From Planctomycetota bacterium (GTDB lineage: Bacteria; Planctomycetota; Planctomycetia; Pirellulales; UBA1268), in NCBI GenBank assembly GCA_014238855.1, contig JABAAH010000001.1:1-49885 (forward strand): a stretch of DNA of 49,885 nt, written 5' to 3'. Position 1 is the stretch's first letter. Every line of letters starts with the position of its first letter. The translations under genes were made by a program, and so were the position numbers. Shown in pieces: positions 10,629 through 18,830 of the stretch. A model generated the notes under the pieces. It was not told where the DNA came from, searched no databases, and was given only the letters and a program-made list of their open reading frames with translations.

Positions 10629-11057
10629 ATGGAAACGGTGAGCGAACGCCTCGACCAGATTGTCGAAGAGTTTGTTGACTTAGATGCTCGAGAAAAACTT
10701 GAGTTGCTCCTCGACTTCGCAAACCGTCTGCCGCCATTAAGCGATGAGTATTTGGCTAAAAAGAATACTGAGGATCGACGTGTTCACGAATGTCAAACCT
10801 CAGTATTCCTTTGGCCGGAAATCTCGAAAGGCTCAATGAAACTCGTGGCTGAAGTTGCTGAAGAAGCACCCACGGTAAAAGGTTTTGTTGCGATACTCGC
10901 AGAAGCAGTAGCCAGTCGCCCTCAGCCTGAGGCACAAGAACTACCGGAGAACCTTCTGGAAAGAATGGGGCTGGCAGACGTTCTTGGCATGCTACGTAGC
11001 AGGGGACTCCATGCAATAGTAAGCCGAGTTCGCCAAGAACTCATTGATGCTCAATAA
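10629..11057 (+). CDS. sufE: SufE family sulfur-acceptor protein
   Basis: 142 residues. The SufE core is clear: VEEFVDLDAREKLELLLDFA, then RRVHECQTSVFLWPE with the sulfur-accepting Cys (residue 55), and the RGLHAIVSRV helix at the end. SufE accepts persulfide from a cysteine desulfurase and stimulates it; no sufS lies in this window, and the only sulfur enzyme beside it is the rhodanese. I choose the ATG at 10629 because GGGGAAG is 6 bases ahead; the ATG at 10614 lacks a site. Probably co-transcribed with the rhodanese and the ROK gene. Confidence 0.88.
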   Translation: METVSERLDQIVEEFVDLDAREKLELLLDFANRLPPLSDEYLAKKNTEDRRVHECQTSVFLWPEISKGSMKLVAEVAEEAPTVKGFVAILAEAVASRPQPEAQELPENLLERMGLADVLGMLRSRGLHAIVSRVRQELIDAQ

Positions 11058-11137
11058 CCGGCATGCCTTCACACATTACAGCCGCGGTCGTCGACAACTT
11101 GACACCTATCACAGCTAACAAGAAACCGAACAGGACG

Positions 11138-12190
11138 ATGACCTCTCAAGACTCTAAGAACGACACGAAACCACTTGTGGCCGGGATTGACCTCGGCGGC
11201 ACAGCGGTCAACGTGACACTACTGGACAGTACTGGAGAGTTTCTGATTCGTGATCTCTTTGAACATCCCGCACGCAGTGTTGAGGGACCAGCAATTTGTT
11301 TACAACAGATTGTCGATGGACTTCAGAATGCTGTCGAAAAAATTGGTAGAAGCGGGGATGAGATTTCTGCGGTCGGGCTCGATACACCCGGACCGGCTAC
11401 AGCCGATGGGGTGCTGAGTAAAAAAGGGTCGACTAACTTTATTCATCCTGACTGGGCTGGTTTTGATATTCGTGGGAGTCTGCAAGAACTGCTAAATATC
11501 CCTGTTCATTATTTAAACGACGGAAATGCAGCTGCAGTTTGGGGCCACACCACCATTTTCGGAAATCAACCAAAGAAGACATCTGTATCTGCCATTATTG
11601 GCACCGGACTAGGTGGCGGCATTGTTCACCAAGGCTGTGTTGTGGCTGGAAGCCGAGGTTTCGGTGGTGAACTCGGGCACGTCCTTATACCGATGGCAAT
11701 TCTCGGTGAAATGATACCTGAACTGAAGAACCACAGAACGCTTTGTAATTGTGGTCGTGTCGGAGACCTTGAGTCACTCTGTTCTCTCACAGCAATTCGA
11801 AAAAACCTGCTTCCTCATTTCCTACAGAATTACCGTGACCACGAATTAGCGTCTCTTGAACCAGGCAAGGCGGCGATTCGAGTTCGTGGTCTGGCTGCAG
11901 AAGGAGACGAAATGTGTCAGTCAATTTTCCGAGTTCAGGCCAGAGCTCTCGGCCTGTTTTTCGACCAAATGATTAATACATTTGATCCTGATGCACTCAT
12001 CATAGGAGGTGGAGCTATTGAAACCGAGCAGTCTTTTCAACAATGGTTTATTACCGAAGTCAGAAAAGGTATGCCGACTCAACGGGAAGAGCAACAAGAT
12101 ATAGTCATTGAGATAATGCCAAACGGAGACACTGCTGGAGCACGTGGCGCGGCAATCGAAGCACAGCGTGTACTAGTATCGAACCAATAG
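11138..12190 (+). CDS. ROK family sugar kinase-like protein
   Basis: About 350 residues. The N-terminal phosphate loop AGIDLGGTAVNVTLLD, the catalytic region LNDGNAAAVWG, the glycine loop IIGTGLGGGIV and the second adenosine motif ALIIGGGAI are all present, as is the metal-ligand histidine in GELGHVLIP. The cysteine cluster reads LCNCGRVGDLE, so the third zinc cysteine of the usual CxCGxxGCxE is Asp here. Likely an ATP-dependent glucokinase or related hexose kinase; the substrate is uncertain. The ATG at 11138 follows ACAGGACG; an in-frame ATG at 11063 has no ribosome binding site. Follows sufE closely. Confidence 0.85.
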   Translation: MTSQDSKNDTKPLVAGIDLGGTAVNVTLLDSTGEFLIRDLFEHPARSVEGPAICLQQIVDGLQNAVEKIGRSGDEISAVGLDTPGPATADGVLSKKGSTNFIHPDWAGFDIRGSLQELLNIPVHYLNDGNAAAVWGHTTIFGNQPKKTSVSAIIGTGLGGGIVHQGCVVAGSRGFGGELGHVLIPMAILGEMIPELKNHRTLCNCGRVGDLESLCSLTAIRKNLLPHFLQNYRDHELASLEPGKAAIRVRGLAAEGDEMCQSIFRVQARALGLFFDQMINTFDPDALIIGGGAIETEQSFQQWFITEVRKGMPTQREEQQDIVIEIMPNGDTAGARGAAIEAQRVLVSNQ

Positions 12191-12252
12191 ACCACGAAGG
12201 AATCTACAAAACCTTCTGAACCGGCTACACTCACCCTTAAACAAGTTTCTAT

Positions 12253-13356
12253 TTATACTGAATCAATAATTGGAAGCACAGGAAGCGTGACTTTCCGAAG
12301 CCTTTCAGGTGCTGTCAACACAGTCTCACCTTGATTTGTAGCGGGCGGGCCAAACAATGCGAGCCTCGCAGTTCGCAAGAAACCCTTCCAAGAACCAAAG
12401 GTCGCTTCTACCGCCGCCGGTTCGTAGCCACAGTGCGCCATACACTGCTGACATTTTGGATTACCACTTGCCCGTCCGTATGAACCCCAGTCTGTTGTCT
12501 TCATGAGATCTGAAAAAGTTTCGGCATATCCCTCGTCGAGTAAATAACATGGTTTTTGCCAACCAAACAGGCTGTATGAGGGAGTCCCCCAAGGCCGACA
12601 TTCAAGATCCCAGTTCCCTTTGAGAAACTCAAGGAAAACTGGAGACTGATTGAATTTCCAACGACTTCCTCCGCCCTTAAAAATCTTTCGGAAAAGCCCA
12701 TGGCTTTTTTCACGACTTAGGAAAATATCCTGCTCTGGAGCTTTCTCATACGAATAGCCGGGCGAGACCATCATTCCCTCAACTCCAAGTTGCATGACTT
12801 CGTCGAAAAACTGACTGCAACGCTCCGGCTCGGCGTCTGCAAAAAGCGTTGAATTTGTCGTAACTCGAAAACCAGCCTTCTTAGCAGCACGAATAGCATT
12901 GATTGCTATTTCATACACGCCATCTCGACAGACAGATGCATCGTGCTCCTTCTGAAGTCCATCTAAATGAATTGAGAACGCAAGATACTTTGATGGCTTC
13001 AAATGTGGCAGCATTTCTTCAAGCTTTATTGCATTTGTACAAACATAAAGATACTTTTTCCGCGCAACAATCCCTTCAATAATTTCTCCGATTTGAGGAT
13101 GAAGCAATGGCTCACCCCCCGGTATCGCCACAATCGGGGCGCCACATTCATCCACCGCCTTCAAACATTGCGATGGCGAAAGATGTTTACGAAGTATCTC
13201 ACTAGGATGCTGAATCTTCCCACAGCCGGCACATGCCAGATTACATCGGAAAAGAGGTTCGAGCATAAGCACGAGTGGGTACTTATCGTTCCCTCTGAGA
13301 CGCTGTATAGCAACATGACGCAACACAGACATCATCTGCCCAACTGGAACACTCAT
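12253..13356 (-). CDS. hpnH: Adenosylhopane synthase HpnH (radical SAM)
   Basis: 367 residues. The radical SAM motif is CNLACAGC (Cys38, Cys42, Cys45), followed by the GGEPLLHP loop; a C-terminal cysteine set (CQQCMAHCGYEP) is typical of the SPASM-like HpnH tail. HpnH joins the 5'-deoxyadenosyl group to diploptene to give adenosylhopane, the first side-chain step. It overlaps the squalene-hopene cyclase stop by ATGA, so the two are translationally coupled. The next-step gene hpnG is not seen in this window. Confidence 0.93.
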   Translation of the reverse strand: MSVPVGQMMSVLRHVAIQRLRGNDKYPLVLMLEPLFRCNLACAGCGKIQHPSEILRKHLSPSQCLKAVDECGAPIVAIPGGEPLLHPQIGEIIEGIVARKKYLYVCTNAIKLEEMLPHLKPSKYLAFSIHLDGLQKEHDASVCRDGVYEIAINAIRAAKKAGFRVTTNSTLFADAEPERCSQFFDEVMQLGVEGMMVSPGYSYEKAPEQDIFLSREKSHGLFRKIFKGGGSRWKFNQSPVFLEFLKGNWDLECRPWGTPSYSLFGWQKPCYLLDEGYAETFSDLMKTTDWGSYGRASGNPKCQQCMAHCGYEPAAVEATFGSWKGFLRTARLALFGPPATNQGETVLTAPERLRKVTLPVLPIIDSV

Positions 13357-15497
13357 GACAATACTCCTTCATACATTTCTGACAATTCCTCTTGTGAACC
13401 CGTATGCCTGCGTTTCAGCCCGTTGCTTTCAGCTTTTATAGCCGACTGCCATCTTGCTATCGCAATGAGCGGAAATGAAATCCGGTAGTAGTGATACCGA
13501 AGATAGAAAACTCCTGGGAAACCAGTCCCCGTAAATGCTGTTTCGTTCCAATCACCATCAGAACGCTGCGTGGTAAGTAACCAATGAATGCCACGCTGAA
13601 CTGATGGAGTGTTCGACTTATCAGCAGCCACAAGACCTGCAACTGCCCAAGCTGTTTGTGAAGCTGTTGGCTCACCAATGCCCTTCAGGGTTGAATCTTC
13701 ATAACTCGCTGGGCTTTCACCCCAAGCACCATTCGGCTGTTGGGCCGAAATAAGCCATTGCACCCCTGCATCAATCAGCGGGTCGCCTGAGGAGACCCCT
13801 ACTGCCCGAAGGCCTTCAATAGCCTGCCATGTTCCGTATATATAGTTCACGCCCCACCGGCCAAACCAACTGCCGTCAGGCTCCTGCGTATCACATAGAT
13901 ATCTAATTGCTCGATTGACTCCAGGCTCACCAACACCGTGGCCGAGACTTCCGTAGGCTTCGAGCACGCGACCAGTAAGATCCGGCGAACTTGGATCTAT
14001 CATTGCATTGTGATCAGCAAAGGGAACCTTGCAGAGAATCTCATGGTTATTGTCACGGTCAAAAGCACCCCAACCACCATCACTATTCTGCATGGCAGCC
14101 AGCCACTGTATTCCACGACGCATTGCTTTTTTGACATGAACAATACGCTCACCTTGAATATCTGCACACGACTCTTGCTGTTTCAACCATGTCGAGAATG
14201 CGATCAGAACCATCGCCGTATCATCGACGTCTGGGTAATAACAGTTGGCATATTCAAAGCACCAACCAGACGGAATGGCTTGCACTCGGCGAGACCAATC
14301 ACCCGCGAAACGCACTTCTCTGGCAAGTAACCAATCAACAGCAGGATCCATGCTGCCAGAGTTGTCGACCGATGGTGTGCTTATTTCTGCAAGTCCTCGG
14401 AGTGCTATCGCTGTATCCCAGACAGGTGACCGGCAAGGCTCCACTCGAATCGTTTCATCATCTGGATGCTCAAGGAGACCGTCTAACTGCTTCCAGCATT
14501 CCGCTACTTCAGCAGAGTTACCATCACAACCCATAGCGCGAAGCGCTACGATACTCCAAATAATTGGAGGGAAAATTGCACCAAGACCATCACTTCCACG
14601 GAAACGCGTTAGCATCCATTTCCGGCATGCCATAACTGCACGTCGACGAAGAGGGCGAACGCCAAGGCAATCAACTATCTTTATCATACGGTCAACTAGT
14701 CGAAAAAAACGTGACCAACCATCGTCTCCGCCGATCGGACGATTCCTCATCTCAAACGTACAATCTGCAAAGAGCTCATGAATGCCTTTTGCATCAGGTA
14801 GTTTTTTCACCGGCTTGAAAGACCAGATCAATGAAAGGGGCACTATCATTGTTCGCGACCACGCTGAAACGCGATGCAAGTTTATTGGAAACCATTCCGG
14901 CAGCAAGATCATCTCCGGAGGAACCGCTGGACAATCCGCATATGAAATTTGTCCAAGCAATGCCAGATAGAACCGAGTAAAGCTATTCACAGCCCAAGGC
15001 CCACCTGCTTTCGCAATCGCAGTTCGAGCCCTCTTTATAGGCTCTGATTCAGCATCATAGCCACACATTTTTAACGCAAGATAAGCTTTTACGCTGGCGC
15101 TGGGGTCGACGTTCCCTCCCGGATAGATAGCCCAGCCACCATCTGGTAACTGTTGGTCGAGAATACGTTTCGTACACCCTGATGCTGTGCGTTGATCAAG
15201 ACGGCCTGCCCATCCACAAATCAAGAGATATTCACTCTCGAGAATAGTATCTCCCTCAAGCGGGCCCCTCCAATGACCATCGGCATTCTGTCGCTTGGTA
15301 AACCACCGCACCGTCTGTTGAATCGCAAGTTCTGCGAGGCTTTCAGTTATCTTCGAGTAACCCTGGGGTTTACCCACCTGACGGGACAACTCATGCTGTG
15401 TGTGTTTTTCAAGAATGGATCGCGAACGTGGCGCATCATCATTCCACACAGGTGTTACTGTTTTCATGCGTCCAGAAAAAGTCATAGGGGCATCCAT
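13353..15497 (-). CDS. shc: Squalene-hopene cyclase
   Basis: 714 residues, the usual length. The acid catalytic motif DVDD is at residues 423-426 (YYPDVDDTAMV). Several QW repeats are visible, for example QNSDGGWGAFDR, QEPDGSWFGRWG and QQPNGAWGES. The enzyme cyclises squalene to hopene/hopanol at the membrane. The ATG at 15497 has GGAG nearby. It forms a unit with hpnH by ATGA overlap. A histidine kinase/response regulator pair lies upstream on the same strand across a 192-base gap, so the cyclase could have its own promoter. Confidence 0.95.
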   Translation of the reverse strand: MDAPMTFSGRMKTVTPVWNDDAPRSRSILEKHTQHELSRQVGKPQGYSKITESLAELAIQQTVRWFTKRQNADGHWRGPLEGDTILESEYLLICGWAGRLDQRTASGCTKRILDQQLPDGGWAIYPGGNVDPSASVKAYLALKMCGYDAESEPIKRARTAIAKAGGPWAVNSFTRFYLALLGQISYADCPAVPPEMILLPEWFPINLHRVSAWSRTMIVPLSLIWSFKPVKKLPDAKGIHELFADCTFEMRNRPIGGDDGWSRFFRLVDRMIKIVDCLGVRPLRRRAVMACRKWMLTRFRGSDGLGAIFPPIIWSIVALRAMGCDGNSAEVAECWKQLDGLLEHPDDETIRVEPCRSPVWDTAIALRGLAEISTPSVDNSGSMDPAVDWLLAREVRFAGDWSRRVQAIPSGWCFEYANCYYPDVDDTAMVLIAFSTWLKQQESCADIQGERIVHVKKAMRRGIQWLAAMQNSDGGWGAFDRDNNHEILCKVPFADHNAMIDPSSPDLTGRVLEAYGSLGHGVGEPGVNRAIRYLCDTQEPDGSWFGRWGVNYIYGTWQAIEGLRAVGVSSGDPLIDAGVQWLISAQQPNGAWGESPASYEDSTLKGIGEPTASQTAWAVAGLVAADKSNTPSVQRGIHWLLTTQRSDGDWNETAFTGTGFPGVFYLRYHYYRISFPLIAIARWQSAIKAESNGLKRRHTGSQEELSEMYEGVLS

Positions 15498-15689
15498 GCT
15501 CCATCGTTATACCGCAATGAACCAGCATGACCCATTCCTTGGTTCATGCCTCACTGAAACCCGGCCTTTGCGAAGAATAGAGAACACTGGCTATCAACGA
15601 CAAGTGCGAAAGCTCAAGAAAAGTGATTGTGCGAGCTAAATTTCGAAACAACTTTGTTCAGAACTCAGATTTTCATCACGCTAGGGGCT

Positions 15690-17033
15690 TTAGGTCGACC
15701 TTGAGGCCCGGGGAAGGGTGATCGAGACCTTAGTTCCCTGCTGCAGCCGTGACTTTATCGAGATACTTCCACCGTTTGCATCAATCAGTCGAAAGGCCTT
15801 TGAAAGGCCCAACCCAATGCCGCGCCCAGCCTCACGACCACTAAAAAAAGGATCGAATGCTCGGCTCATTGTCTCCATATCCATCCCAATTCCATTGTCA
15901 TTCACCGTAACGAGACATACTTCCCCTGTACTTTCAATTGCCTCGACAGAAACTGTTCCACCATGAAAGATTGCTTCAATTGCATTTGAAAGGATGCCCC
16001 TCAATGAGTCTTCAATCTGCCCACGATCAACAACGATACACATTGTTTCAGAAACAACATCAAGCGTTAGTCGTACTCCACGTTCCTCTGCCATGGACTC
16101 CATTGAGGTAAAAACACTTTGAAGCAAGTCAATAATATTGACCTCCTCCTGATGGGGTTTTGGAGGCCTTGCAAAGATCATCAGCCCACCAATCATATCT
16201 CGGGCTCTAAATGCCTGATCAACAATTGTTGCTAGACGTCGTTGGCGTTCGGGCTCATGTTCATCATAAAGAAGCGCCTGAGCACGTGCAGCGATATTCG
16301 CAAGTGGATTGTTTATCTCATGGCCGGCTCCATAAGCAAGTTCTCGTATCGCCTCTAGGCGTGCAGAAGAAACGCTGCCTGAGAAGTCTACAAAGAGTGC
16401 TCGAAGAGACTTCGAAGCCACCAGTAATTCATGAAGCACACCGACCTGTGAATCTCCCTGGCCGAGAGACAAGATACTCGCGACTTCATGATCAGAAATC
16501 TCTTTTCCACCAACTGGCCGGGCAGAAATTTCTCCTAGGATTTGGTCGCGCCAACGAACAGCTGTTGAATGCGCTACCGAGGCTCGGGTTTCGATTGCAT
16601 CAGATCCCGATGGAAGTATTCCCGTTGCGATATGTAACTCCTGCATGGAAACTGAAATTGACTGTTTTAAAAGAGCGGCCGCCTGTGGTGTTGCAGAAGT
16701 GATCAGACTCTCTTCGAGACGCTCAAGCCAACGAATCGCAGCCCGTGCTGCAGAGAGGTCATTATTTACAGCCCCATGCTCGGGCGCGTGTGTTTCTTCT
16801 GCCGCCAGCCAGATTGCAACAGCTGGATCAGCGGCAGCAAGATGCCAGCACCTATCCCTCCAAGAACCGCTCGTGAAGCGATCTTTTTGAGGGCGTGAAT
16901 GCTCTTCTGTGATCGTTTGCAAAGAATACGACACCGCCCGCGTCAAGCCCATAAAGGCTTGACGCGGGACTGGGAGTGCCACATATGGCTTCTTTTTATG
17001 ACGAACGAGTAACCATCCAACAACGGCCATCAT
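15690..17033 (-). CDS. Sensor histidine kinase, apparently soluble
   Basis: About 447 residues. The dimerisation/phospho-acceptor box is GAGHEINNPLANIAARAQ, and the ATPase domain has the N box (LSNAIEAIF), G1 box DNGIGMD and G2 box GRGIGLGLSK. The N-terminal 230 residues show no transmembrane pair, so it is probably cytoplasmic; the sensing part is unrecognised. HEINNPL kinases are usual in planctomycetes and deltaproteobacteria. ATG at 17033 begins one base after the stop of the response regulator gene; an in-frame TTG at 17060 overlaps that gene. The two form one unit and are probably cognate partners. Confidence 0.87.
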   Translation of the reverse strand: MMAVVGWLLVRHKKKPYVALPVPRQAFMGLTRAVSYSLQTITEEHSRPQKDRFTSGSWRDRCWHLAAADPAVAIWLAAEETHAPEHGAVNNDLSAARAAIRWLERLEESLITSATPQAAALLKQSISVSMQELHIATGILPSGSDAIETRASVAHSTAVRWRDQILGEISARPVGGKEISDHEVASILSLGQGDSQVGVLHELLVASKSLRALFVDFSGSVSSARLEAIRELAYGAGHEINNPLANIAARAQALLYDEHEPERQRRLATIVDQAFRARDMIGGLMIFARPPKPHQEEVNIIDLLQSVFTSMESMAEERGVRLTLDVVSETMCIVVDRGQIEDSLRGILSNAIEAIFHGGTVSVEAIESTGEVCLVTVNDNGIGMDMETMSRAFDPFFSGREAGRGIGLGLSKAFRLIDANGGSISIKSRLQQGTKVSITLPRASRST

Positions 17034-17034
17034 C

Positions 17035-17622
17035 TCATGACGCAGCCGGGACAGATTCAATGTCGAGCAGCGTACAAATCCTGTCGACTAGCACATCAGC
17101 TTCGAATGGTTTCTGAAGGAACTCATTCGCACCACAAGCCTTGAGATCTTCAATCTTGTCAGGCTCACACATACCAGATATGCAAACGATTCTGACATCA
17201 TCCATAGTAGAGTCGCTACGCACTCTCTGACAAACTTCTTTCCCGTTGATATCCGGAAGCATAACATCAAGAACGATCAGGTCAGGTCGATAATCCTTAA
17301 CCATCATGCCGGCGTCAAAACCATTATTGACACTGCGAGTCTCGAACCGTCCATCACGCTCCAGGACATCAGTGATGAGTTCAACAAGATCCTGGTCGTC
17401 ATCAACGACAAGAACTTTCCTACGGCCACTTTCTAATGCATCCGTCGGAATACCATTATCTTTCATGAAGAGAAATAGTTGGTCTCGTGGAATACGTCGA
17501 AAACGACTACCCGGAACTCGAAAACCCTTTAACTGCCCAGAATCAAAACAACGAATAATCGTCTGCTGGCTCACCTTACAAATTTTGGCGGCTTCACCAG
17601 TCGTGTACACAGTCTTTTGCAT
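17035..17622 (-). CDS. Response regulator with N-terminal HTH and C-terminal receiver domain
   Basis: 195 residues. Residues 5-50 form an excisionase/MerR-type helix-turn-helix (TTGEAAKICKVSQQTIIRCFD, with the wing region GSRFRRIPRDQL). Residues 69-190 form a receiver domain with acidic Asp74-76 (VVDDDQD), phospho-acceptor Asp119 (LIVLDVMLPD) and the conserved Lys in FLQKPF. Having the DNA-binding domain first is the reverse of the common order. It leads the unit with the kinase, and palindromes upstream (17641-17774) are candidate binding sites. It may control the downstream cyclase/hpnH genes, but only position suggests this. Confidence 0.87.
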   Translation of the reverse strand: MQKTVYTTGEAAKICKVSQQTIIRCFDSGQLKGFRVPGSRFRRIPRDQLFLFMKDNGIPTDALESGRRKVLVVDDDQDLVELITDVLERDGRFETRSVNNGFDAGMMVKDYRPDLIVLDVMLPDINGKEVCQRVRSDSTMDDVRIVCISGMCEPDKIEDLKACGANEFLQKPFEADVLVDRICTLLDIESVPAAS

Positions 17623-18126
17623 CTCCCTACCACCCTCTCTCTAGCAACTATTAGCTAGTCAAAACGGATTCTTCATCATGGCCCTTATGCCATGATGTTG
17701 ATTCCTAAGGCCTCCTGATTGCCATTGATCGGCATCCTGCTCGATCCACCGATCGGTCCTTCTCAACCGATCGGCCCCAGACCTCCCCGCATTCCTTCTC
17801 GGAGAAAATCGCCCAGGCACTACCTGAAAGGATAACTAGGAAACAAACGACCTTTACAGGTCGCCCGCAGGGCTTACCCCGCCTGCCATCCTTGCCAGAT
17901 GCCGAACTCTACTGACATCTTACGTAGTGAGTCAACACCAACAAAACACCTCAAACCCCGCTGTTTTTTACAACTACTGCATTTACTCAAACCTTTTCTT
18001 CTCAGCTGAGCCAAATTTATGAACAAACCACCTAACTCACGAATCCAGCCACCATCTCGTATTCTTACAAACGGCCTCCGCCTGAGTATTCCCACGATGA
18101 CAGGCCCCGCCATTGCCGAAAATTCA
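17623..18126. other. Intergenic region upstream of the response regulator
   Basis: 504 bases. The half next to the response regulator holds the palindromes listed separately. The rest includes an open frame of 79 codons (17874-18113, minus strand) that has a basic, low-complexity product and no good start, so I do not call it a gene. Confidence 0.5.
17641..17774. promoter_or_regulatory. Cluster of palindromes upstream of the response regulator
   Basis: Within 155 bases of the response regulator start are CTAGC-8-GCTAG (17641-17658), a perfect 9-bp inverted repeat CATCATGGC/GCCATGATG with a 6-base gap (17674-17697), and two copies of the palindrome CCGATCGG at 17749-17756 and 17767-17774, spaced 18 bp. 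They are candidate operator sites, possibly for autoregulation; this is inference. Confidence 0.45.
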
Positions 18127-18810
18127 TCACTGCTCTTCGACTGGTGGAATCACGACCTCAAAAAGTTCAATGACGGGCTCTGAGGAGATATTGATAGTTG
18201 CAAAACGACCATACGTGCGTGACATAATCCCTTGTTTGAAACCAAGGCAGAGTTCGGAAAAATGTGGACCCGGTACAACTTCAAATAAAGACACACAGCG
18301 AACCTCCCGGTGTAAATCAGCTTCAATCAATATTCGCCCCAAGGGTGTGCCGCCTGCCTGAATACGAGTGACTACGTCTTTGGGTAATCGATCGACCGCG
18401 ATTCTTACAATACCGTATTGAACGACGTACTCCTGAGCGTTGGAAGGAGCACGCACACACTGCAAAGAACTAAACTTTTCAGTCTGAAACTGCGGACTTG
18501 TGAGCAAGATTTCTCTTGTATAAAAAACTTCACCGCCAACCTCATCTGCCATAACTTTTACGACATCCAGTGAGACCGCATGTCCATGAAAATCCTCCAT
18601 TGCCACCGTCATATGAGAGTGGTGCGCAAGCAGAGAATGAAAAGGTTCAACGACATCTTTTGCATTAACCACTGAAAGGCTTCCAAATTCCTTCAGAGGA
18701 AGAAATTTAGTAATGAGGTTTTCAACGCAGCGAGCGGCATTTTTTTCTGCGGAGGATTGATTTTGTTTCACCATACCAACAGTATGACGCCAAATTTCGG
18801 AAACGTGCAC
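18127..18810 (-). CDS. Chorismate pyruvate-lyase-like (DUF98/UbiC-fold) protein
   Basis: About 227 residues from a GTG at 18810; an ATG at 18774 is an alternative start. The pattern fits the chorismate-lyase-like fold: a central REILLTSPQF strand, DRLPKDVVTRI, then GTPLGRILIE, and a final SRTYGRFATINI...VIELFEVVIP. In that family the enzyme removes pyruvate from chorismate to give 4-hydroxybenzoate or a related aromatic acid. Sequence likeness is only moderate, so the reaction is not certain. It lies 20 bases after the DUF116-polyprenyl synthase gene on the same strand, which would suit a prenylated aromatic product. Confidence 0.6.
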   Translation of the reverse strand: MHVSEIWRHTVGMVKQNQSSAEKNAARCVENLITKFLPLKEFGSLSVVNAKDVVEPFHSLLAHHSHMTVAMEDFHGHAVSLDVVKVMADEVGGEVFYTREILLTSPQFQTEKFSSLQCVRAPSNAQEYVVQYGIVRIAVDRLPKDVVTRIQAGGTPLGRILIEADLHREVRCVSLFEVVPGPHFSELCLGFKQGIMSRTYGRFATINISSEPVIELFEVVIPPVEEQ

Positions 18811-18830
18811 CCACTCATTGAAACAGTGCT

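Noticed and set aside
17874-18113. 79-codon minus-strand open frame
   Set aside because: Basic low-complexity product, no ribosome binding site or family likeness, and it lies in a region that holds regulatory palindromes.
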